From: a virus
Reading direction: 5' to 3' (one strand)
Length of the DNA stretch: 22,034 bases
Virus record (IMG/VR): IMGVR_UViG_3300025079_000033
Location: 1-22,034 of that record
The notes under the pieces are model-generated. The model ran no database searches. It was given only the letters and a program-made list of their open reading frames with translations, and was not told the origin of the DNA. Position 1 is the stretch's first letter, and every line of letters starts with the position of its first letter. The position numbers and the translations under genes are program-made. Positions 1 through 4,611 of this stretch are shown piece after piece.

Positions 1-222
1 AAAGCCCTGACAAGGTGAGCCGAACATAATCAAATCAAAATGTTCAGTAACCTTTACATCCCTCACGTCACCTATATGTATCATGTTAGGGAAGTTCTTC
101 TTTGCAACAGAGATAGCATACTTATCAATCTCAGATGCAACATACTTCTCTACATCTATACCCAATCGTTGCAATGCAATCTGACCGCAACTCATACCGT
201 CAAATAAACTTAATACTTTCAT
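1..222 (-). CDS. DNA cytosine-C5 methyltransferase, N-terminal part (cut by window edge)
   Basis: Seventy-four codons are visible from the ATG at 222 down to the left edge, with no stop, so the 3' part lies outside the window. The start MKVLSLFDGMSCGQ carries the AdoMet-binding motif I of C5-cytosine methyltransferases (FDGMSCG in place of the usual FxGxGG), as in many phage-encoded enzymes. ASEID at about residues 29-33 fits motif II, GDVRD at 51-55 fits motif III, and GSPCQGF at 68-74 is motif IV with the catalytic cysteine (Cys71). A GAGGAG ribosome-binding site lies just upstream on the coding strand. It should methylate cytosine in phage DNA. No restriction gene is visible nearby, so an orphan anti-restriction role is likely but inferred. 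The target site cannot be told because the recognition domain is missing. Confidence 0.93.
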   Translation of the reverse strand, partial: MKVLSLFDGMSCGQIALQRLGIDVEKYVASEIDKYAISVAKKNFPNMIHIGDVRDVKVTEHFDLIMFGSPCQGF

Positions 223-225
223 CAA

Positions 226-471
226 CTATACTCCTCTGTTTGTAGGTCTATCAGTATGAGACCATCGTTCATCAATGTAAACCCTCAGATTTTTAGAGGC
301 ATATATTGGAGAACCAAACTCATAGTCTCTCCAATTATGGTTCTCACTATCTAAGTTCTGACCCTTACACGTCAGCTTGTAGACATCTCTATTAAGATAC
401 TTCCTCATTAATCTGACCAGCTCTTTACCCTCTGTTGTATTGGGTATCTTTTGGAAATGATATCTTGCCAT
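226..471 (-). CDS. hypothetical protein, 81 aa
   Basis: This is a small leftward gene between the methyltransferase and a 72-aa gene, ending three bases before the methyltransferase ATG. The protein is basic and aromatic (RYHFQKIP near the N-terminus, WRDYEFGSPIYASKNLRVYIDERW in the C-terminal half), with no signal peptide or membrane segment and one cysteine. I do not recognise a domain. Its ATG shares one base with the stop codon of the preceding gene (TAATG arrangement), which argues that it is translated and coupled. Conserved position in a leftward cluster suggests an early gene, possibly involved in host takeover, but nothing in the sequence shows this. Confidence 0.7.
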   Translation of the reverse strand: MARYHFQKIPNTTEGKELVRLMRKYLNRDVYKLTCKGQNLDSENHNWRDYEFGSPIYASKNLRVYIDERWSHTDRPTNRGV

Positions 472-689
472 TATTCTGTTACCTCTTCTTCTTTAATCAT
501 AATCTTAAAACCTAAGTCTCTAATATAATGAAACCTATCTTGAGCTATGTGAGTTCTACCCATTAAGTCACAAAAGAAATTGGATACATCACAGTTAGGT
601 AAATACTTTGTAACGTCATTTTTTATATAACGAGTGACATAAACATTCTTATTAAAATCTACTGTCTCATTTACTATACTTTTCATCAT
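471..689 (-). CDS. hypothetical protein, 72 aa
   Basis: A small leftward gene starting MMKSIVNETVDF and ending in an acidic tail (EEEVTE). It overlaps the preceding 101-aa gene by four bases (ATGA at 686-689) and its stop overlaps the next start by one base, so translation is probably coupled across three genes. A second ATG is the second codon, so the start may be one residue later. It has a few aromatic residues and two cysteines but no motif I recognise. No function is proposed. Confidence 0.65.
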   Translation of the reverse strand: MMKSIVNETVDFNKNVYVTRYIKNDVTKYLPNCDVSNFFCDLMGRTHIAQDRFHYIRDLGFKIMIKEEEVTE

Positions 690-991
690 ACTTTCCCTTC
701 TATAAAATCTACTACATGATTTGCATTATCAGCATTTATAAACCAGTCAGCTATTCCGCCATGTAAGTTTAAACCTTTGTCTTTTATTCCACTCCCATAT
801 CCATCCAAACCCAATAGAGTTGACGCATAGTAACGACCTATAAATTGACCGTATTGAGTGTGGTCGTATCTTGTATCATAAAAACTGACTAACATTTTTG
901 TGGTGTTGTCGTCTTCATTTTCTCTTTCACTAAGTACGACATTAAACATTATGTTCTTGTCGTTTATAACGTGGGTCATTTGATTAAGCAT
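686..991 (-). CDS. hypothetical protein, 101 aa
   Basis: A leftward gene of unknown function. The middle is rich in tyrosine and aspartate (SFYDTRYDHTQYGQFIGRYY), then a Gly-rich turn (LGLDGYGSG) and a C-terminal stretch with WFINADNANHVVDF. There is no signal peptide, membrane segment or cysteine pair. The start lies inside the last codons of the 49-aa gene upstream, an eight-base overlap, and its ribosome-binding site is the purine run GGGAAGGGAA within that gene. Start choice is well supported by this site. It is probably a soluble early protein. Confidence 0.7.
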   Translation of the reverse strand: MLNQMTHVINDKNIMFNVVLSERENEDDNTTKMLVSFYDTRYDHTQYGQFIGRYYASTLLGLDGYGSGIKDKGLNLHGGIADWFINADNANHVVDFIEGKV

Positions 992-1133
992 TGTTTAGTT
1001 CCCTTCCCTTATCAATTATGTTGCTTGCTTGTGTTGGTGTGAAGCCATAATACTCAGCAAATACCGACACTGTTAAAAAGTTATTAAACCAATCTAAATA
1101 CAGTTCAATCAATCTATCCTCTTTAATATCCAT
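984..1133 (-). CDS. small helix-turn-helix-like phage protein, 49 aa
   Basis: A short gene read directly from the complement: MDIKEDRLIELYLDWFNNFL at the start, then TVSVFAEYYGFTPTQASNII and a short tail. The pattern LYLDWxNNFLTVxxFAExYGxxxxxAxxII is one I remember as a widespread tiny phage protein. The second half looks like a helix-turn-helix pair (FAEYYGFTPTQASNII), so weak DNA binding is possible, but this is inference. It has a good ribosome-binding site (AAGAAGGGAAC), an ATG start and an eight-base overlap with the next gene. The composition and in-phase overlap support a real gene despite its length. Confidence 0.75.
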   Translation of the reverse strand: MDIKEDRLIELYLDWFNNFLTVSVFAEYYGFTPTQASNIIDKGRELNNA

Positions 1134-1174
1134 TGTTTAGTTCCCTTCTTTGTAAGTCCCTACTTCGTAGTGAC

Positions 1175-1221
1175 GTTGGTTAATATTAAATAAGGTACTC
1201 CGAAAAATACCCTATAAACTA
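1175..1221 (-). repeat. Duplicated leader hairpin element, copy A
   Basis: In + strand terms the element is GTTGGTTAATATTAAATAA, a 4-base stem arm GGTA (1194-1197), a 10-base loop, the arm TACC (1208-1211), then CTATAAACTA. Copy B at 1521-1567 has identical flanks, the same 10-base loop length and the stem arms CCCA and TGGG. Flanking T1191-A1214 and A1192-T1213 pairs extend the stem past one A/C mismatch. The element lies between the stop of the 90-aa gene and the start of the 49-aa gene on the transcribed strand. Conserved pairing with changed bases points to a structured RNA leader, a processing site or a weak terminator. Confidence 0.75.
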
Positions 1222-1227
1222 TTAACC

Positions 1228-1500
1228 TTAGTTAAGATTAGTTAAGATTAGTTCTCCTCTTTTGATTGCATTTTTTACATGCTGACTAGTCATACCTAAA
1301 TACTGATTAAGATATGTGGAAGTTGTTTTGGAATAGTTCCAATACTTTTCATCCAAATAAGTTTGACAGAAATCTTTTGAACTATCAGACATTGCTACTA
1401 TTACATTATAAGATTGAAAATACATTTTACTGTCACCGTACATAATAATTTGATTAGGAGCTTTTCTACCGTTTGATGATGTCATATTATAAGCTTTCAT
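1228..1500 (-). CDS. hypothetical protein, 90 aa (DUF8033-like)
   Basis: The protein begins MKAYNMTSSNGRKAPNQ and continues with IIMYGDSKMYFQSYNVIVA, then YLDEKYWNYSKTTSTYLNQYLG and ends ELILTNLN. The pattern of PNQ-I-FQSYN, then YLD-YW-YSKTT-YL-LG and a terminal ILTNLN matches a small family I remember from phages and plasmids as DUF8033; its function is unknown. It is soluble, about full length for that family. The ribosome-binding site is AGAAGGGAT just upstream of the ATG. The last codons contain a tandem GTTAAGATTA on the + strand (1231-1250). It lies between hairpin copies A and B. Confidence 0.75.
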   Translation of the reverse strand: MKAYNMTSSNGRKAPNQIIMYGDSKMYFQSYNVIVAMSDSSKDFCQTYLDEKYWNYSKTTSTYLNQYLGMTSQHVKNAIKRGELILTNLN

Positions 1501-1520
1501 TTGTTTTATCCCTTCTGTTG

Positions 1521-1567
1521 GTTGGTTAATATTAAATAACCCACTATAAATAATGGGCTATAAACTA
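1521..1567 (-). repeat. Duplicated leader hairpin element, copy B
   Basis: This is the second copy of the 47-base element, between the 64-aa and 90-aa genes. The first 19 bases (GTTGGTTAATATTAAATAA) and the last 10 (CTATAAACTA) are identical to copy A. The stem arms are CCCA (1540-1543) and TGGG (1554-1557) instead of GGTA and TACC, so three of four base pairs have changed on both sides. T1545-A1552 and A1546-T1551 can extend the stem inward. On the transcribed strand it is followed by a ribosome-binding site and the 90-aa gene start. Confidence 0.75.
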
Positions 1568-1572
1568 CTAAC

Positions 1573-1767
1573 TTACCTTAATCGTTCTTGGTGTATTATT
1601 GCAGAAATATTATAATCTTTACCGTAATAAAAATTTAATGAACTTCCTATCTTTTTATGTTCAGCAATTTCACCAACATATTCTAGTGCAACTTTCTCAG
1701 CTTTTTTGAAAGTTGAAAAAATCATTGTGAAGTCTTCACTTCTTTCCAGTGTGTATACATTTCTCAT
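1573..1767 (-). CDS. hypothetical protein, 64 aa
   Basis: This is the first gene of the leftward block, next to the large non-coding region. It starts MRNVYTLERSEDFTMIFSTF, then a lysine and alanine helix (KKAEKVALEYVGEIAEH), and ends NISAIIHQERLR. No domain is recognised. The alternation of strands and one helix suggests a small alpha/beta fold, which is only inference. An AAAGGATAAACAA leader precedes the ATG and resembles the leaders of the 90-aa, 49-aa and 101-aa genes. Its promoter should lie in 1768-2000, but I see no convincing leftward -35/-10 pair there. Confidence 0.65.
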   Translation of the reverse strand: MRNVYTLERSEDFTMIFSTFKKAEKVALEYVGEIAEHKKIGSSLNFYYGKDYNISAIIHQERLR

Positions 1768-1939
1768 TTGTTTATCCTTTTGTTTGTTTTTCTTGTGTCT
1801 ATTAAGATAATGGCACTATTTCAAATTACAACCCCTAAACAAAAATAAATTTAATGTGGGTATAAAAGATACTATAATATATAAAACCTGGACTGTTCTC
1901 CTTTTGTTCTCTTTTGTAATGTTATCAACACGTTGGTTG

Positions 1940-1979
1940 GATAGTGTGAGAACTAAAGCTATTTGGAACACGCACTATC
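1940..1979. repeat. Inverted repeat, 9-bp arms
   Basis: GATAGTGTG (1940-1948) pairs with CGCACTATC (1971-1979), with one G-U pair, around a 22-base loop. A short T run (1980-1983) follows on the + strand, but the loop is long for an intrinsic terminator. The left arm contains AGTGTGAGA, close to the AGTGTGACA repeats further right, so it may belong to the same protein-binding set. Confidence 0.5.
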
Positions 1980-2006
1980 TTTTAAATGTGATCACAAACG
2001 TAACAC

Positions 2007-2067
2007 CAGTGTGACATTCCAGGCACAGTGTGTCCTGGCAGCAACACATTCTGGGCACAGTGTGACA
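2007..2067. repeat. CAGTGTG repeat cluster (iteron-like)
   Basis: CAGTGTGAC occurs at 2007-2015 and 2058-2066, with the variant CAGTGTGTC at 2026-2034. A longer 19-base unit, ACATTCCAGGCACAGTGTG (2014-2032), recurs 32 bases on as ACATTCTGGGCACAGTGTG (2046-2064) with two differences. An inverted copy of AGTGTGACA sits at 2159-2167. Repeated short sites at multiples of about a helical turn suggest a phage protein that binds several copies, such as a replication initiator, small terminase or regulator. Confidence 0.65.
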
Positions 2068-2079
2068 AAAAAGTAACAT

Positions 2080-2093
2080 GGGGGGTTGGGGGG
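2080..2093 (+). repeat. Paired G6 tracts
   Basis: GGGGGG-TT-GGGGGG stands alone in a low-G+C region. It could take part in a G-quadruplex or mark a packaging or replication site. Only two long tracts are present, so an ordinary four-tract, three-layer quadruplex within one strand is not supported by this piece alone. Confidence 0.5.
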
Positions 2094-2272
2094 TCATCCT
2101 TATTCAGTGAATTGCACCTAAATATTTTCTAATAGTTTTTAGAGCCATGTAAAGCCCTTGTCACACTTTAGGGGGCAACACCCTAGCTAAACACATTTGC
2201 GGCTACTGACGGAGCTAACAGAGCCTCTCAGCTATACTTTAGATTTATTAGTAGGTATGTTTGTGCGGAAGG

Positions 2273-2350
2273 ATTATAGTACACTATAGTTAAACTATAG
2301 TTCTACACCGTAATAACTCACTAAAAAGAAATACTATAGTACACTATAGT
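2273..2350. promoter_or_regulatory. ACTATAGT palindrome array (operator or phage-RNAP promoter candidates)
   Basis: The self-complementary 8-mer ACTATAGT occurs at 2283-2290, 2294-2301, 2333-2340 and 2343-2350, with a 7/8 copy at 2273-2280. Copies within each cluster are 10-11 bases apart, one helical turn, and a 16-base block (TATAGTACACTATAGT) is repeated exactly 60 bases apart at 2275 and 2335. The same block contains CACTATAG, which is the -7 to +1 core of the T7 RNA polymerase promoter. Either repressor or activator binding or a single-subunit polymerase promoter would explain it. No such polymerase is encoded in this window. Confidence 0.55.
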
Positions 2351-2416
2351 GTATATATAGATACCTCTTGTTGTAATTCAAGGACGTGCCTAAAATTTAT
2401 TTGTTGTAATTAAGTA

Positions 2417-2446
2417 TTGACGGAACAACACAATATATGGTATAAT
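2417..2446 (+). promoter_or_regulatory. Sigma70-type promoter driving the rightward operon
   Basis: TTGACG (2417-2422) and TATAAT (2441-2446) are separated by 18 bases, and TGG directly before TATAAT gives an extended -10. Transcription should begin near 2453, leaving about 20 bases before the ATG at 2476. This is the only strong rightward promoter seen before 18828. Confidence 0.75.
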
Positions 2447-2475
2447 GTTTTATAAGTTTATTGTTAGGATGTTAT

Positions 2476-3006
2476 ATGTTGTTTGGAACAGACTTTACTA
2501 AAACTATAAAGGGTGTTGTTCGAACAAAGTCTCTCTTTTACGAACTATCCTATGACAAACCAGACTTCGTTATCTTTACACTTAAAGACAAAGACCTAGA
2601 GCACAATGGTCGAACCTATACATCTATCTCAAATCTTTACAGAAGTTTAGTACCTCAAGATCCAACTGAGTATACATTTGCTATGACAGTGTTTGGAAGT
2701 TGGTATGTGTGGGAAGTAATTCGAGAAGCACCTCAACTCAGACCACATGTGGCTAGATGGAAGAGGGAAGCTGAAGTTAAAGTTAAATCCGAAGCAATCA
2801 AAGCAATAGCCGAAGAAATGAAAAGTCAAGGCCGTAGTTCATTTACTGCGGCTAAACTTCTTTTAGAAAGAGGTTGGATTGAAAAAGAACCTGCATCTAA
2901 AGCTAAACAAAAATTAATTGACAAAGAAGAACAAGATATGGATCGACATGCTCTTAGTCTTTTAGATGAAGAAGCTGAACGATTAGGTCTAAAGAGGATA
3001 AACTAG
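2476..3006 (+). CDS. probable terminase small subunit, 176 aa
   Basis: The central block LYRSLVPQDPTEYTFAMTVF (residues 54-73), followed by W-VWE, a basic helix (WKREAEVKVKSEAIKAIAEE) and a GWIEKEPASKAKQK linker leading to an acidic C-terminal helix, follows the pattern I remember for small terminases of marine podoviruses, in which DPTEYEFA and a GRPSK-type linker are typical. It should bind phage DNA and hand it to the large subunit. I chose the ATG at 2476 because AGGA (2466-2469) lies six bases upstream. The in-frame TTG at 2461 would add 15 residues but would start only about eight bases after the predicted transcription start. The large subunit gene is 10 kb downstream, which is unusual. 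Assignment is from motif memory only. Confidence 0.7.
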   Translation: MLFGTDFTKTIKGVVRTKSLFYELSYDKPDFVIFTLKDKDLEHNGRTYTSISNLYRSLVPQDPTEYTFAMTVFGSWYVWEVIREAPQLRPHVARWKREAEVKVKSEAIKAIAEEMKSQGRSSFTAAKLLLERGWIEKEPASKAKQKLIDKEEQDMDRHALSLLDEEAERLGLKRIN

Positions 3007-3007
3007 T

Positions 3008-4246
3008 ATGGCTAAACAAGCTTCCATTACTACTATTAGTTCAGGATATGCTTCAACTACACAGTTGAATGGAAACTTTGCTGAACTAAATACAGCATTA
3101 ACTAATACTCTATCCAGAGATGGCAGTACTCCTAATACAATGAGTGCTGACTTTGATCTAAACAATAATGATATTCTTAATGGAGCTGTTGGTAACTTTT
3201 CTAATGTTGTTGTAGCAGGAACAAACCTTACAACACAGATTACTAATACTACTAACTCTGCTAATGCTGCAGCAGCTTCAGCTACAGCTTCTGCTAACAG
3301 TGCAACAGCTTCGGCAGGTTCTGCAACAACCAGTGGGAATGAGGCAACTGCTTCAGGAAACAGTGCTACGGCTGCTGCAGCTTCTGCTAGTACAGCATCA
3401 ACTCAAGCTTCACTAGCCACAAGCAATGGTCAAGCACAAGTAGCCCTGGCAACTACCCAAGCTAACAATGCAGCAGCTTCTGCAAGTACAGCTAGTACAA
3501 AAGCTAGTGAGGCGGCAAGTTCAGCTACAGGTGCAAGCTCCAGTGCGAGTACAGCTACGACCCAAGCTGGAACAGCTACAACAAAAGCAGGGGAAGCTTC
3601 AACATCAGCTTCAGCCGCAGCTACGGCTCAATCTGCTGCAGAGGCAGCCAAAGATGCAGCACTAGCTGCCTTTGATAACTTTGATGATAAGTTCTTAGGT
3701 GAGAAGTCTTCAGCTCCAACAGTGGACAATGATGGTGATCCCCTTGCTGCAGGTATGCTTTATTTTAATACCTCAAGCAATGCAATGTTTGTGTATTCGG
3801 GAAGTGCCTGGTTAGCTGCCTATGCTTCACTTGCTGGAGCTTTACTTGTTGCTAACAATCTATCAGACTTAGCTAATGCAGGTACAGCAAGGGGAAATCT
3901 TGGTGTAGCTATTGGATCTAATGTACAAGCCTACGATGCAGACCTAGCAGCAATAGCTGGACTAACATCTGCAGCAGACAAAGGTATTCAGTTTACAGGG
4001 TCTGGCAGTGCAGGAACATATGATTTAACGGCTGCAGGAAAAGCATTACTTGATGATGCTAACAATACAGCACAAAGAACAACACTAGGTTTAGGTACTG
4101 CTGCAGTTTTAAACGTAGGTACGAGTGCAAACAACATTGTTCAACTTGATGGAAGCTCTCGTCTTCCTGCGGTGAACGGTTCACAATTAACAAACTTACC
4201 TGCCTCTGGTGACGGTGGCATAGCAATGGCAATTGCTTTAGGATAA
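3008..4246 (+). CDS. tail fibre protein with Ala/Ser/Thr-rich shaft, 412 aa
   Basis: The N-terminal part has FAELNTALTNTLSRDGSTPN and SADFDLNNNDILN, the form found in many phage fibres where a short attachment domain leads into a shaft. Residues about 80-220 are almost wholly Ala, Ser and Thr (runs such as SATASANSATASAGSATTSG), expected to form a trimeric rod. After a charged break (FDDKFLGEKSS) comes GMLYFNTSSNAMFVYSGSAW (FNTSSN at 253-258), a motif shared with the glycine-rich fibre at 4612. The C-terminal part has repeats such as LGLGTAAVLNVGT and ends in SRLPAVNGSQLTNLP. It begins one base after the small terminase stop with AGAGGA upstream. The role is virion fibre and host contact. Confidence 0.85.
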   Translation: MAKQASITTISSGYASTTQLNGNFAELNTALTNTLSRDGSTPNTMSADFDLNNNDILNGAVGNFSNVVVAGTNLTTQITNTTNSANAAAASATASANSATASAGSATTSGNEATASGNSATAAAASASTASTQASLATSNGQAQVALATTQANNAAASASTASTKASEAASSATGASSSASTATTQAGTATTKAGEASTSASAAATAQSAAEAAKDAALAAFDNFDDKFLGEKSSAPTVDNDGDPLAAGMLYFNTSSNAMFVYSGSAWLAAYASLAGALLVANNLSDLANAGTARGNLGVAIGSNVQAYDADLAAIAGLTSAADKGIQFTGSGSAGTYDLTAAGKALLDDANNTAQRTTLGLGTAAVLNVGTSANNIVQLDGSSRLPAVNGSQLTNLPASGDGGIAMAIALG

Positions 4247-4258
4247 TAGGAGAAGAGA

Positions 4259-4603
4259 ATGGCAAATGCCTTTTTATCAGAAACAGATACAGGAGTTGGT
4301 ACTGGGTTAACCACTATCTTTTCCTGTCCCTCTAGTACAGAGACAACAATAATTGGTTTGTCCATTGCTAATATACACACAGCACAGATTAAAGTAAGTG
4401 TGCAGTTTGCAGGTGCAGGGAGATCATCAGGAGCAGTAGATAATGTGTTCCTAATTAAACTAGCTCCCATTCCTGTAGGTGGTACTCTTGTTGTTGTTGG
4501 AGGGGATCAGAAAGTTGTAATGGAGCCAGGAGATATAATTAAAGTTCAAAGTGACGTAGCATCAAGTGCTGATGTCCACCTGTCTCACCTTGATATTACT
4601 TAG
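4259..4603 (+). CDS. putative virion-associated beta protein, 114 aa
   Basis: This is a beta-rich protein with ETTIIGLSIANIHTAQIKVS, then FLIKLAPIPVGGTLVVVGGD and QKVVMEPGDIIKVQSD, ending DVHLSHLDIT. The pattern APIPVGxxLVVVGGDQKVV with a terminal LxIT is one I remember from small proteins beside fibre genes in marine phages. It has no signal peptide or membrane segment. It begins 12 bases after the fibre stop, behind an AGGAGAAGAG site. It is probably a small structural or fibre-accessory protein; the exact role is unknown. Confidence 0.65.
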   Translation: MANAFLSETDTGVGTGLTTIFSCPSSTETTIIGLSIANIHTAQIKVSVQFAGAGRSSGAVDNVFLIKLAPIPVGGTLVVVGGDQKVVMEPGDIIKVQSDVASSADVHLSHLDIT

Positions 4604-4611
4604 GAGTTAAC

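Larger units (their letters stand above)
1768..2460. other. Repeat-dense divergent intergenic region
   Basis: These 693 bases separate the leftward small genes from the rightward packaging and structural operon and hold no supportable gene. In order they contain an A+T-rich tract (1800-1890), a 9-bp inverted repeat (1940-1979), CAGTGTG-type repeats (2007-2067, inverted copy 2159-2167), two G6 tracts (2080-2093), a small TAGGG/CCCTA hairpin (2169-2185), palindromic ACTATAGT copies (2273-2350) and a promoter (2417-2446). The content is what one expects of a control region, a replication origin or a packaging site. Its place directly upstream of the probable small terminase favours the last, but none is proven. 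Confidence 0.75.

Noticed and set aside
1919-2014. 31-codon rightward open frame in the divergent region
   Set aside because: No ribosome-binding site, no recognised sequence and it runs through the inverted repeat and the first CAGTGTG copy.
1978-2079. 34-codon leftward Cys-rich open frame
   Set aside because: The leader on that strand is a run of C with no ribosome-binding site, and the cysteines come from the repeat units.
1768-2460. tRNA gene or integration attachment site in the intergenic region
   Set aside because: No cloverleaf with a TTCGA-type arm could be found, and no integrase gene is present in the window.
2461-2475. TTG start at 2461 for the small terminase gene
   Set aside because: The ATG at 2476 has AGGA six bases upstream, while the TTG would lie only about eight bases from the predicted transcript start.
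3250-3680. Short repeated DNA words resembling a repeat array or CRISPR
   Set aside because: The repeats are Ala/Ser/Thr codons of the fibre shaft, in frame, without constant-length spacers.
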